DNA of 64,000 bases from Chrysophaeum taylorii (Eukaryota > Sar > Pelagophyceae > Pelagomonadales > Pelagomonadaceae): NCBI GenBank assembly GCA_029834535.1, contig JAQMWT010000105.1, positions 1 through 64,000 of the forward strand, written 5' to 3'. How positions within the stretch are numbered: position 1 is the first letter of the stretch; each line of letters begins with the position of its first letter. Shown piece by piece: positions 48,221-58,416 of this stretch. A model generated the notes under the pieces. That model made no database searches, was not told the DNA's origin, and worked only from the letters and a program-made list of their open reading frames with translations. Position numbers and translations under genes: made by a program.

Positions 48221-51200
48221 ATGTGCTTTGGGTGGGACGCGCACGCGCACGTCGCCGCGAAGAGAGAGGAGCTTCACGAGCTTCGAGCGCGGTATCGCCA
48301 TGCTTTCGGGGTCATGTGCGACGACGCGACATCGAGCGACATTGACAGGCTCGCGCCCGGGCGACTCGCAGCGTGCTTCGCGATGGAGGCGCAGAAGGAG
48401 GACGAGTGGGACCCTGTACGTCGGGCGCTGACTCGGAAGATCAAGATACGGGAACTCAAGGTGGAGGCGGTGCGAGCGCGGATGGCTGAGCGGAAACGGG
48501 TTGGGGTCAAGAAAAAGCAAGGGCGTGACCTCAACGCTCTTCAGCGAGAGATCGACGCCTTCGAGCAGGAGGTCGCAGGCCTCAAGGCCCGGCTGGACGA
48601 CCACCTGGGCGCCGCCGCCGAGCAGCTGCATCAACGCACCGTTTGGTTCGAGATCGAAGGCCTCGAACGCACCGTCGACCAGCTTGAAGCCGCCTACGAC
48701 ATGCGCCAGATGCTCCTCCGTTGCTCTCGACGCCGAGTGTTGGATGTCTCTGGCGCGTTCGCCCATTGGGTCGAGGTGAACACTCGCTCACGTGGACCTT
48801 GGCCGATCTCTCCGTTGCGGGGCAAGGAGCTCGACCGATCGCTCGCCGCCGACGCCGCCGCTCGCGCCATGCGCGTGCTCAACATGTTGCCGATCATCGA
48901 GGAGGATGACGACGACGACATCGTGGTCCCCGGGCCGCCCGACGACGTATCGATCTGCGAGCGCGGCCAGCACTGTGACGGCGGCTGGGAAGAGCAGAAA
49001 AGTGATGGCGACGGGGTCGGCACTCAAACTGCGCCGTCACCCGCAGCTTCCGCCGACCGTATCCGGCCACGAGAGCTCGCTCTAGCCATGCGGATCGGGT
49101 TCAACGACCTCGGCGCCATCCAGCGCGCCGCCACAATGTTGGTTGCCCGCGTCCCTCAACGACTGAATGTCGACGTAGCGTTCTACAAGCTCATAGAGCA
49201 CGTCCAAAGCCTACCCGTGCGACCACCCAAGCTTCTCGGTGGAGCTCGAACGAGACCTGCGGGCCGAGGCGGTGGTCGAGGTGCGCGAGGCGGTGGTCGT
49301 GGTCGTGTAGCACATGGCGGAGGAAGCGTTGGCGCGCAGGACCGACGCGCCTTGGCGCCCTTGGACAACAACGTGCGACCGCCGCCATTCGACTACTCGA
49401 CTCAGCAGCTGCCGCGGGGCGTCAGGATCCCATCCAGGCAACCAGTGGCACACCGGCCCCAGAGTGACGCGCTGAGGATGAAGCTGTGGGCCGAGCGCGA
49501 TTTACTGTGCTTGAGCTGCGGAGGAGTCGGCTGTGCCGTCTGCGGACCATGCTCCCCAGGCGCCTGCTGCGGCAGAAGGCTATGCTCGCATCACCCTTCT
49601 TACGAAAGCCTCAAGAGGTGGAATCGATTGCATTCCCAAGGTGGTGACCAACGAGATGCTCGACTCGGCGCCGACGCCGCGCGCCACCGGACAGCGCGGG
49701 CGCTTGAGGACGAGGACGAGCGAGATGCTCGAGTCGGCGCCCAGGCTGCGCGCCACCGGACAGCGCGGGCGCTTGAGGACGAGGACGAGCGAGATGCTCG
49801 AGTCGGCGCCGACGCCGCGCGCCACCGGACAGCGCGGGCGCTTGAGGACGAGGACGAGCGAGATGCTCGAGTCGGCGCCGACGCCGCGCGCCACCGGACA
49901 GCGCGGGCGCTTGAGGACGAGGACGAGCGAGATGCTCGAGTCGGCGCCCAGGCTGCGCGCCAGCGGACAGCGCGGGCGCTTGAGGACGAGGACGAGCGAG
50001 ATGCTCGAGTCGGCGCCGACGCCGCGCGCCACCGGACAGCGCGGGCACGAGAAAACGTCGACCAAAGAAGTGCTCGAATCGGTGCCCAGGCTGCGCGCCA
50101 GCGGTCAGACCGACAAGGTCAAATCAACCGTCGACGCCGAAGCAGTGTCAGTGTCGCCGGCCAGCACACGATCGACGAGTTTGACGAGGGCAAAGTCGAG
50201 AAACACGACTGCGGATACATGTCCAAGCTCTGTTCGCACTGCAACGCGCTGTACTTTGAAGGGGAGGCCACTCAAGCCGGCGTGTTCACGAAGTGCTGCG
50301 CCAATGGCACTGTGGTGCTGCCGCGGATTCCGGAGCCGCCTAATGAGATCCAGGCCCTCTTCAAAGGCAACACGGAGCAGTCCCCCGACTTCCTCGCCAA
50401 CATCCGGTCGTACAACTGCGCGCTGAACTTCGCGTCGCTCAAATGCACGGACGAGCGCCTTATGGCCCGCGGGCAGGCGAACCACCGCTGCCCGATTTCC
50501 GCATTGCGCATCTCCGGCCAAGTCAACGTCTTTCTCGGTCCAGTCCGCGCCGCCGACGGAGCAGATCCAGTCTGCGCCCAGGTCTACTTGCTTGACCCCC
50601 AATCACAGTTGAATCATCGTGCCCGTAATGCGCGGCTCGACCGACAGGTGCTCGGCGTGCTTCAGGATTACATTCTGCGACGCAACCGGTTTTGCCGTGA
50701 GTTCGTCCAGCTCGACCGGGATTTTCGCATCAACCGTGCGAATGTCGCCGACGCGCGGATCGTGTTCCATGCGGAGGAACGTGCCGGCAATGTCCACGAA
50801 CGCCGCGCGAACGCGCCGACGGCGGAAGAGGTCGCCTTCGTATACCACGGCGATGCGACCGCAGTCGCCAAGTCGAGGGACATTGTCGTCAAGCACCGGC
50901 CGGACCATGGCGGTTCCTTGGTCACCATCAGCAATTTGCATCGATGGCGCGACCCTCTCCACTACGTGCTCCTGTACCTCGACGGCGCGACGGAAGTCTT
51001 CCACCTGGGGATTCGACGCGTCAATCCAGAGAACGGCATTTCGACCGACAAGAAGGTGACCGAGATAGACTTCTATGCGTACAGGATCCAAGTGCGTGCT
51101 GACGACAGCGCTGGCGGAGGAGAGAACGACATGGATGTCGATCAACGCAACCATCCAGCTCGCGAGTTCTCGGCCTTGCACCTCAGCAGGCTCCTCTTTC

Positions 51201-53695
51201 AGGAGTACCTCCTCGACGCGCACACGAAGGTGGAGGCCTCGCGCCTCGACTTTCTTCGTAACAACCAGCACCAACTCCGCGCCGATCTCTACCACGGACT
51301 CGAAGATGCGGTGGCGAGCGGCAACGAAAGAGATGCCGGCAAGTTTTTCCTTCTGCCGTCGTCGTTCAAGGGTGGGCCGCGCGAAATGCGGGCGGCGTAC
51401 CAGGATTCCATGGCCATAGTGCGCGAATACGGCAAGCCGGACTTCTTCATCACGTTCACGACCAACCCCAAGTGGGATGAGATCCAGCGCGAGCTCGAAC
51501 CGAACCAGAGCGCGAAGGACCGACCGGATTTGGTCTGTCGGGTGTTCCACGTCAAGCTCAAGGAGCTCCTCTCGGACATCTTCGACAAGGGCGTTCTCGG
51601 CAAGGCCGTGGCGTACAGCTACTCGATCGAGTATCAGAAACGAGGGCTCCCGCACGCGCACATTTTGCTGATTCTGGATCGCGACTCCAAGATACCGCCC
51701 GAGGACATAGACAAGTACGTGTGCACCGAGATCCCGGACCCACGCACGCAGCCTGAACTCCACCGCATCGTCGTCAGCAACCTCATCCACAACCCGTGCT
51801 GTGAGCACGGCGACCGTCAAGCGTCGTGCATTAAGGACGGCATCTGCTCGAAGAGCTTCCCCAAGGATTTTAAGTCGCAGACCACGGTTCCAGAGGACGG
51901 GTACGCGGTCTATCGGCGCCGCAGCCCCGACCAGGGCGGCCGCACTGTTACGAAGCAAATCCACGGCCGCGACGTCCTGTTGGATAACCGTTGGGTTGTC
52001 CCATACAACCCTTACCTCGCGAAGAAGTACGAGGCACATATAAACGTCGAGTTTTGTGCCTCGGTCAAGTCGGTCAAGTACATCCACAAGTACGTCTACA
52101 AGGGCCACGACGAGGCGACCGTGTCCATCGAGACCTCCCAAGCGCGGGACGAGATCGACGAGTTCGTCAACGGTCGGTACGTTTGCGCGACCGAGGCTGC
52201 CTGGCGGCTCTACGGCTTCGAGACCCACGGTCATTATCCGCCGGTCGAGCGCCTCGCCGTGCACCTGGAAAATGGGCAGCGCATCGTTTGGGAGGATTCG
52301 GACGACCCTGTCGTAAGAGCGGAGCGGGCGCGAATCGCGGCCGCGGTGCCTCCGGAAACGACGTTGACGGCGTGGTTCAACATTAACCGCCACTACAAGA
52401 ATCTCTGGCTCCACTCAGGGGGGGACCAGGATGTTTTCGACGAATCCCTCGCTCGCGGCGAACGGGATTCACGGAAATATTTTTACCACGAGATGCCGAA
52501 AAATTTTACCTTCGAGAAGACGGGGACGACAGCGACGTGGAAGCCTCGGAAGCAGGGCGACACCCGCCGCCGCGAGCGCCTCGGCTTGGACCTCGACGAC
52601 TTCTCCTGCGACAAGGTCGCACGCGTCTACTCGGTGTCGCCCAAGGACCGCGAGTGCTTCTACTTGCGGATCCTGCTCTCACACGTCCAGGGCGCGACCT
52701 CATTCGAAGATCTGCGCGAGTTCGGAGGCATCGTCTATCCAACGTATGTTGCCGCCTGCCGCGCGCGAGGCCTCACACAAGACGACGACGAGTGGGACGA
52801 GTGCCTTCGCGAGGCCGCCAACTTTCTTATTGGGGCGTCGTTGCGACGGCTCTTCGCGACCATCCTCTCGACCTGCGAGCCCTCGGATCCGTTCGGGCTT
52901 TGGACGACGCACACAGAGGCGCTCTGCGATGACATTCTCCACAGGCATCGAACGAGCCACCAGAACCCGAACCTCCAGCTCAACGCCGAAATTGAGAACG
53001 AGGCGCTGCTCGATGTTGAGTCGATGCTCGACGCCGTCGGCTGCACGCTTCCGAACGAATTTCCCGAGCGACGACAGGTGGCGAACGTCACTTGCCGACA
53101 GGTCGTCGACGAGCTCATCTTCAGCGACTCGACCGAGAAAAGGCAGGCGCTGTGCAGCCAAGTCATCGCGAACGTCGCCAGCATGCGGCAAAGGAACCCA
53201 GACCAATTTCGGCTCTATGAGGAGATCTGTGGGGACATCGACAGTGGTACCGGCCGAGTGTACTTCGTCGACGCGCCCGCCGGCACTGGAAAGACCTTCT
53301 TGAGCACGACGCTGCTCGCGTACGTCCGCAAGAGCCAAAACGTCGCGCTCGCGACTGCGGGCTCCGGGATCGCCGCTACGCTTCTTCCCGGCGGACGGAC
53401 ATCGCACTCGCGTTACAAAATTCCACTCGACCCCGACGAGTTGTCGTTCTGCAACATTACGCAGCGAGTAAACGATCAGACGCGGGCCGTCATTGCCGAG
53501 GCCAACTTGCTGCTTTGGGACGAGGTTCCGATGACGAACAAGCTCTGTTTCGAGGCCCTCGACCGCACGCTCCAGCGCGTGTTCGAGTGCGCCCAGCCGT
53601 TCGGTGGCAAGGTCGTTGTCTTTTGGGCGACTTTCGCCAATGTCTGCCCGTCCTCAAGCACGCCCGCCAGTTCCAGATCGTGGACGCAACGCTGA
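48221..53695 (+). CDS. Helitron Rep/helicase protein, main frame
   Basis: I take ATG 48221 (MCFGWDAHAHV) because upstream codons lie in LINE stub and repeat. Order: charged coiled-coil region; RGG-like GRGGGRGARGGGRGR (49260-49320); cysteine-rich CLSCGGVGCAVCGPC (49511-49560); seven 23-residue repeats; Helitron zinc region CGYMSKLCSHCNALYFEGEA...CC (50209-50295); GQVNVFLGPVRA; Rep motifs FITFTTNPKW (about 51445), GLPHAHILL with the HUH pair at 51653-51661, and KYIHKYVYKG with the catalytic tyrosines (52079-52099); helicase Walker A APAGTGKT (53273-53296) and Walker B LLLWDEVPM. The correct frame is lost near 53625, and the last 23 codons before the stop at 53695 are out of frame. It nicks and ligates single strands in rolling-circle transposition. 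Confidence 0.93.
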   Translation: MCFGWDAHAHVAAKREELHELRARYRHAFGVMCDDATSSDIDRLAPGRLAACFAMEAQKEDEWDPVRRALTRKIKIRELKVEAVRARMAERKRVGVKKKQGRDLNALQREIDAFEQEVAGLKARLDDHLGAAAEQLHQRTVWFEIEGLERTVDQLEAAYDMRQMLLRCSRRRVLDVSGAFAHWVEVNTRSRGPWPISPLRGKELDRSLAADAAARAMRVLNMLPIIEEDDDDDIVVPGPPDDVSICERGQHCDGGWEEQKSDGDGVGTQTAPSPAASADRIRPRELALAMRIGFNDLGAIQRAATMLVARVPQRLNVDVAFYKLIEHVQSLPVRPPKLLGGARTRPAGRGGGRGARGGGRGRVAHGGGSVGAQDRRALAPLDNNVRPPPFDYSTQQLPRGVRIPSRQPVAHRPQSDALRMKLWAERDLLCLSCGGVGCAVCGPCSPGACCGRRLCSHHPSYESLKRWNRLHSQGGDQRDARLGADAARHRTARALEDEDERDARVGAQAARHRTARALEDEDERDARVGADAARHRTARALEDEDERDARVGADAARHRTARALEDEDERDARVGAQAARQRTARALEDEDERDARVGADAARHRTARARENVDQRSARIGAQAARQRSDRQGQINRRRRSSVSVAGQHTIDEFDEGKVEKHDCGYMSKLCSHCNALYFEGEATQAGVFTKCCANGTVVLPRIPEPPNEIQALFKGNTEQSPDFLANIRSYNCALNFASLKCTDERLMARGQANHRCPISALRISGQVNVFLGPVRAADGADPVCAQVYLLDPQSQLNHRARNARLDRQVLGVLQDYILRRNRFCREFVQLDRDFRINRANVADARIVFHAEERAGNVHERRANAPTAEEVAFVYHGDATAVAKSRDIVVKHRPDHGGSLVTISNLHRWRDPLHYVLLYLDGATEVFHLGIRRVNPENGISTDKKVTEIDFYAYRIQVRADDSAGGGENDMDVDQRNHPAREFSALHLSRLLFQEYLLDAHTKVEASRLDFLRNNQHQLRADLYHGLEDAVASGNERDAGKFFLLPSSFKGGPREMRAAYQDSMAIVREYGKPDFFITFTTNPKWDEIQRELEPNQSAKDRPDLVCRVFHVKLKELLSDIFDKGVLGKAVAYSYSIEYQKRGLPHAHILLILDRDSKIPPEDIDKYVCTEIPDPRTQPELHRIVVSNLIHNPCCEHGDRQASCIKDGICSKSFPKDFKSQTTVPEDGYAVYRRRSPDQGGRTVTKQIHGRDVLLDNRWVVPYNPYLAKKYEAHINVEFCASVKSVKYIHKYVYKGHDEATVSIETSQARDEIDEFVNGRYVCATEAAWRLYGFETHGHYPPVERLAVHLENGQRIVWEDSDDPVVRAERARIAAAVPPETTLTAWFNINRHYKNLWLHSGGDQDVFDESLARGERDSRKYFYHEMPKNFTFEKTGTTATWKPRKQGDTRRRERLGLDLDDFSCDKVARVYSVSPKDRECFYLRILLSHVQGATSFEDLREFGGIVYPTYVAACRARGLTQDDDEWDECLREAANFLIGASLRRLFATILSTCEPSDPFGLWTTHTEALCDDILHRHRTSHQNPNLQLNAEIENEALLDVESMLDAVGCTLPNEFPERRQVANVTCRQVVDELIFSDSTEKRQALCSQVIANVASMRQRNPDQFRLYEEICGDIDSGTGRVYFVDAPAGTGKTFLSTTLLAYVRKSQNVALATAGSGIAATLLPGGRTSHSRYKIPLDPDELSFCNITQRVNDQTRAVIAEANLLLWDEVPMTNKLCFEALDRTLQRVFECAQPFGGKVVVFWATFANVCPSSSTPASSRSWTQR
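49652..50134 (+). repeat. 69-bp coding tandem repeat (7 units)
   Basis: Units start at 49652, 49721, 49790, 49859, 49928, 49997 and 50066; each encodes RDARVGADAARHRTARALED plus EDE, with ADAARH alternating with AQAARQ. The last unit is degenerate. Similar arginine/glutamate repeats precede the zinc region in Helitrons of other lineages. Confidence 0.95.
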
Positions 53696-54630
53696 AGAAG
53701 TCTCGACGGATTTGGCCCCACGTCCGCATCCGCTACCTTACGAAGAACATGCGCGTCGAGCTTTCGGGTGGCCTCGATGCCAGGCAGCTCGCTGAATTTT
53801 CCGACTTTCTCCTCAAGGTCGGAAACGGTTTGGTTCCTACTGTCCCGAGCTTGGGACGGGACTGGATCAAGATCGACGATTACGTTCGCTGCGTCGAGCG
53901 CGAGCCAGAGTTGATCCAAGCCGTTTACGGCGACCTCGCAGACAATTTCCAAGACCCGCGGTGGCTTTTCCAGCGCGCCATTCTTACGCCCCGAAACGAT
54001 GTTGTCGATTCTGTCAACGCGCGCATGACCGCGGCCTTTCCCGGAGACGAGGCGACGGAGTTCTTTTCGGCCGACGAGGTTGGGACGGACGACGACCCCT
54101 CGCTCTTTCCAGTCGAGTTTCTCAACTCCCTGACAATCAACGGCATGCCGCCGCACAAGCTCGCGCTCAAAGTCGGCATGCCGGTGATGTTGCTTCGCAA
54201 TCTCGACCCGTCGCACGGCCACTGCAACGGCACCCGATACATCATCGAGCGCATCGTCTCGCCGAGGCTTCTCCAACTCGCCCATTGGGTGGACGGCGAG
54301 AAAAAAACCCTCATGGTCCCGCGCATCACCCTCACCACGAAGCAGGGCGACCTCCCCTTCGAGCTGCGCCGACGCCAGTTTCCGTTAAGGCCGGCGTTCG
54401 CCATGACGATCAACAAGAGCCAGGGCCAGACGCTTCGCAAGGTCGGCGTCCTCTTGCCCAAGCCCGTCTTCGGCCACGGCCAGCTCTACGTGGCTCTCAG
54501 CCGAGTTGGCAAGCCCGAGGACATCGTCTTCTGGGTCGACGACTCCACCCTACCCAACGTAGCGCAATACCGACAACGCCACCCTGGCGTCTACACGCGC
54601 AACGTGGTTTACCACGAGGTCCTCCGGTAG
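53604..54630 (+). CDS. Helitron Pif1-family helicase, C-terminal frame
   Basis: After a one-base shift at about 53620-53628 (in GTCTTTTGGGCGAC) the helicase continues with LGDFRQCLPVLKHARQFQIV, IWPHVRIRYLTKNMRVELSG, LIQAVYGDLADNFQDPRWLF, AILTPRNDVVDSVNARMTAA, VGMPVMLLRNLDPSHGHCNG, AFAMTINKSQGQTLRKVGV and GQLYVALSRVGKPEDIVFWV. These are Pif1 motifs III to VI. It ends YHEVLR at 54630. The helicase unwinds DNA during transposition. The part from 53914 on is what all relic units derive from. Confidence 0.93.
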
Positions 54631-54811
54631 CCGCACTACCCTTATTAGGACGAGTGTTGTTCGCGAGGGACCGGGTCGAAGTCAGCGCAGCAGCGCAGCA
54701 CGAAACTTTGTGGGGTTTGAGAACCAAGTGAATGTGGGGTAAACTCAAAGGTGAATGTGGGGTTAGAAATCTGAGCAAACTTACTGGCCTGCACTTACTG
54801 GCCTGCACTTG
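54631..54811 (+). other. Helitron 3' non-coding region
   Basis: Holds a simplified version of the minisatellite (AACTCAAAGGTGAATGTGGGG) and two copies of ACTTACTGGCCTGC before the 3' end. The autonomous copy has far fewer GTGAACTTACTGG units than the relics. Confidence 0.6.
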
Positions 54812-55860
54812 TCCTAACTACTAATCGACAGATGTTTGTTTGTTTGTTTGTCTGTTTGTTTGTTTGTCCCTCGATTTAGGGTAAGGATCAGGTTAGGCGC
54901 GAGAGTAAGGATCAGGTAGGCAGAGCCAGACAGTGATCCTCCAAGCCGTCTACGGCGACCTCGCAGACTATTTCCACGACCCGCGGCGGCTCTTTCAGCG
55001 CGCCATTCTCACGCCCCGTCGAAACGATGTTGTCGATGCTGACAACGCGCGCATGACCGCGGCCTTTTTTTTCCCGGAGACGAGGCGTCGGAGTTCTTTT
55101 CGGCCGACTAGGTTGGGTCGGAAGACGACGCCTCGCTCTTTACAGTAGAGTTTTCAACTCCCTGACAACCAACGGCATGCTGACTTTGATCGCGAGCTTA
55201 AAGTCTTCGCAACCTCGACCCGTCGCACGGCCACTGCAACGGTACCAGATACATGATCGATCGTGTCGTTGTCACCGAGGCTCCTCCAACCTGTATCCCT
55301 TAAGGCCCGCCGACGCCAAACGATCAACAAGAGCCAGGGCCAGACGCCCCGCGAGGTCGGCGTCCTCTTGCCCAAGCCCGTCTTCTGTCACGTCCAGCTC
55401 TACGTGGCTCTCTGTCGATCGGCAACCCCGAGGATATGCTCTTCTGAGTCGACGACTCCACCCTACCCAGCACGTGCTGCGCAATACCGATAAGCCCCCT
55501 CCCGGCGTCTACACGCGCACTGTAGGTGAACTTACTGGGACCAGGTGAACTTACTGGGGTTTGAGATTGGGACTAGGTGAATATAGTGACCAGGTGAACT
55601 TACTGGGACCAGGTGAACTTACTGGGGTTTTAGAGTAAACTCAAAGGTTAGCGGCGTGTGCGGATCAAAGCAGCTTAGATTGGCGGAGGCGACAGCGACG
55701 AGCTCGAAGGAGTGGTGTGAGCACGAGTGGGTTTACGCCGAACTTACTGGGGTTAGAAATTTGGACTAGGTGAACTTACTGGCCAGGTGAACTTACTGGG
55801 ACCAGGTGAACTTACTGGGGTTAGAGATTGGGACTAGGTGAACTTACTGGCCTGCACTTG
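54812..55860 (+). mobile_element. Helitron-derived unit R8
   Basis: TCCTAACTACTAATCG to GGCCTGCACTTG, 1049 bp, uninterrupted and the best model of the relic family: 5' end, microsatellite, TCCCTCGATTTAGGG block (with duplicated GTAAGGATCAGG), helicase relic (54935-55525), minisatellite. Confidence 0.93.
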
Positions 55861-56898
55861 TGTTTGTCTGTTTGTCTGTTTGTTTGTTTGTCCCTCGATT
55901 TAGGGTAAGGATCAGGTTAGGCGCGAGAGTAAGGATCAGGTAGGCAGAGCCAGACAGTGATCCTCCAAGCCGTCTACGGCGACCTCGCAGACTATTTCCA
56001 CGACCCGCGGCGGCTCTTTCAGCGCGCCATTCTCACGCCCCGTCGAAACGATGTTGTCGATGCTGACAACGCGCGCATGACCGCGGCCTTTTTTTCCCGG
56101 AGACGAGGCGTCGGAGTTCTTTTCGGCTGACTAGGCTGGGTCGGAAGACGACGCCTCGCTCTTTACAGTAGAGTTTTCAACTCCCTGACAACCAACGGCA
56201 TGCTGACTTTGATCGCGAGCTTAAAGTCTTCGCAACCTCGACCCGTCGCACGGCCACTGCAACGGTACCAGATACATGATCGATCGTGTCGTTGTCACCG
56301 AGGCTCCTCCAACCTGTATCCCTTAAGGCCCGCCGACGCCAAACGATCAACAAGAGCCAGGGCCAGACGCCCCGCGAGGTCGGCGTCCTCTTGCCCAAGC
56401 CCGTCTTCTGTCACGTCCAGCTCTACGTGGCTCTCTGTCGATCGGCAACCCCGAGGATATGCTCTTCTGAGTCGACGACTCCACCCTACCCAGCACGTGC
56501 TGCGCAATACCGATAAGCCCCCTCCCGGCGTCTACACGCGCACTATAGGTTAACTTACTGGGACCAGGCGAACTTACTGGGGTTTGGGATTGGGACTAGG
56601 TGAACTTAGTGACCAGGTGAACTTACTGGGACCAAGTGAACTTACTGGGGTTTTTAGAGTGAACGCAAAGGCTAGCGGCGTGTACGGATCAAAGCGGCTT
56701 AGATTGGCGGAGGTGAGAGCGACGAGCTCGAAGGAGAGTGGGGTGAGTGGGTGTGAGCACGAGTGGGCTTACAGTGTAAGTTACACCGAACTTACTGGGG
56801 TTAGAGATTGGGACTAGGTGAACTTACTGGGACCACGTGAACTTACTAGGGTTTGAGATTGGGACTAGGTGAACTTACTTACTGGCCTTGTGGACTTG
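55861..56898 (+). mobile_element. Helitron-derived unit R9
   Basis: Follows R8 with its first 20 or so bases missing: it starts in the microsatellite TGTTTGTCTG. The helicase relic (55958-56550) is almost identical to that of R8, including stops. It ends CTTGTGGACTTG at 56898, 25 bases before the start codon of the next gene. Confidence 0.9.
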
Positions 56899-56923
56899 TG
56901 TAATAAGAACAACAACAACAAGA

Positions 56924-58183
56924 ATGATGATGATGGTGGTGGTGGCCTGCGCCGCGGCGGTTCAGCAGCCCCAGAGCGTCTGGCGGGCGGAGGGAACTAG
57001 CACAAGTTCTGAGGTGGGATGTTTCGCGTGCGAAGGGTGCGGAGATATTCGGAATTTGTGGTACCTTGGACCTCGGCCGTGGCGCGAAGTTTTTGCGAAT
57101 TACAACCTTCTTGTCGATGACGACAGGAGAATGAAACTCGAAATGTCGACGTGCGAAGAAGAACCGTTTGTTTTTGTGCAGAATTCCTACGACTACGAAG
57201 TATACGCGGCGTGGGTAAGACAAAACCCGAAAAAAAAGCCGGAGGTCGTCGTTTTTGATAAACCGACCGAATTGGGCGGCGCGACGAGGGATGACGTCAT
57301 ATTTACGGGCATGGATACGGCGAAGATCGGTCCGACGTTCCGGTACTGCAACTTCTACCTGACTCACGCGATCGAAAATCAAATCGGCCGAAGAGAAAGG
57401 AAAACGAAAGGACTTAAGAAGTTTGTGATATTAATCAAAAAACCAAAGCTCTGGCGATTTTGGTTTTTGGCTCGAATTTTCGAAACCGAGCTCTGGGAGG
57501 ACGTCGACTACACGGTCCCCACAAAACCGCCGCCTTCCTGTCCCGAATGCAACGCGACGGACTTCGCGAACGCGGTGAAACCTCGTCACTACGACGGCAC
57601 GGCCGCGCACGGGAATCAGTTCTCGGTCGAAATGCTGGAGCCAACGGGTCGGATTCACATCATTCTAGAATCGCAACCTGCCTCGAACGATATTTTGTTT
57701 TGGCGACGAAAGGTGAAGCGGTTGATGACGACGTGTGCCTGGGACGAGAGACTCTCGGAGAAAACGTTTAACGCTATCGCCTACGGTCATCCGTTTATGA
57801 TAATCGGCACGAACAGGGCGCTGGACCTCGTGCGTGCCCACGGCTTCGAGACGTTTGGGGCCTGCATCAACGAGTCCTACGCGAGGATCGATGACCCGAG
57901 GGAAAGGATGCGCGCCGTCGTAAGCGAGATGAGGAGGCTGAGTCTCGACTTCGACAAAACCTACGCCTGCCTCGCCCCCATCGCCGACCGCAACCGCGCC
58001 CGCCTCCTCACCGAAATCAAGCAAAAACAAATCATCCAGCGTCTCTACGCCTGGGGCATGCGCCCAGACCCGGCCTACGACTTCTCCGTTTTCCACGCCA
58101 TCGTCGATTCGGCGGCCGCCTCCTACGGCATCAACCTCACCAACTGTCGTCATCGTCATCATCCCACCACCACCACCAAATAA
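56924..58183 (+). CDS. Putative secreted protein, glycosyltransferase-like C-terminal block
   Basis: An intact 419-codon frame without introns. I take the first of four ATGs (56924); MMMMVVVACAAAVQQPQS looks like a short signal peptide. Then WYLGPRPWREVFANYNLLVD, PFVFVQNSYDYEVYAAWVRQ, DVIFTGMDTAKIGPTFRYCN and a CPECNAT pair. The C-terminal block LSEKTFNAIAYGHPFMIIGT followed by HGFETFGACINESYARIDDP and RERMRAVVSEMRRL resembles a conserved block (SEKTxKPLxxGxPFIxxG...LGFxTF...DESYDxIxDxxER) that I recall from uncharacterised, often glycosyltransferase-associated proteins of viruses and protists. Enzymatic function is unproven. It ends with a His/Thr-rich tail. The Helitron array ends only 25 bases upstream. 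Confidence 0.75.
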   Translation: MMMMVVVACAAAVQQPQSVWRAEGTSTSSEVGCFACEGCGDIRNLWYLGPRPWREVFANYNLLVDDDRRMKLEMSTCEEEPFVFVQNSYDYEVYAAWVRQNPKKKPEVVVFDKPTELGGATRDDVIFTGMDTAKIGPTFRYCNFYLTHAIENQIGRRERKTKGLKKFVILIKKPKLWRFWFLARIFETELWEDVDYTVPTKPPPSCPECNATDFANAVKPRHYDGTAAHGNQFSVEMLEPTGRIHIILESQPASNDILFWRRKVKRLMTTCAWDERLSEKTFNAIAYGHPFMIIGTNRALDLVRAHGFETFGACINESYARIDDPRERMRAVVSEMRRLSLDFDKTYACLAPIADRNRARLLTEIKQKQIIQRLYAWGMRPDPAYDFSVFHAIVDSAAASYGINLTNCRHRHHPTTTTK

Positions 58184-58375
58184 TTATAATCAACACTCTA
58201 TCTTATCCGTTTTATCCTTATCGGGGGGGACCGTCAGCGCGTCTCTCAGCACAGCAAGTCCCTGCTCTACGGAGAGCGAAGGACTGGCTAGTTGCGTTCG
58301 AACAGCGGGCGGCGCAAGAAGCAGCAGACGACGGCGCAGGATCTTGCTCGTGCCGACCAGAGATCCAAAGCGGCG

Positions 58376-58416
<41 letters not shown>

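Larger units (their letters stand above)
48031..54811 (+). mobile_element. Near-complete autonomous Helitron
   Basis: Starts TCCTAACTACTAATCG at 48031, directly after R7, and ends GGCCTGCACTTG at 54811, directly before R8. Length 6781 bp. It encodes Rep (HUH) and Pif1-family helicase activities. The 3' end is CTTG rather than the canonical CTRR. A 35-bp LINE 3' stub (48083-48118) sits in its microsatellite. A 30-bp tandem duplication (GACGACGGTTGCTTTTTTCT) lies at 48161-48220, just before the likely start codon. One frameshift breaks the helicase. Confidence 0.93.

Noticed and set aside
49533-50426. 297-codon ORF in a second frame of the Helitron repeat region
   Set aside because: Shadow of the 69-bp repeat inside the confirmed Helitron frame.
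50603-52414. 603-codon minus-strand ORF
   Set aside because: Antisense shadow of the Rep region; the plus frame has all catalytic motifs.
54866-56560. Tandem 1-kb units as rRNA spacer or classical satellite
   Set aside because: Units contain helicase relics and Helitron ends; no rRNA sequence found.
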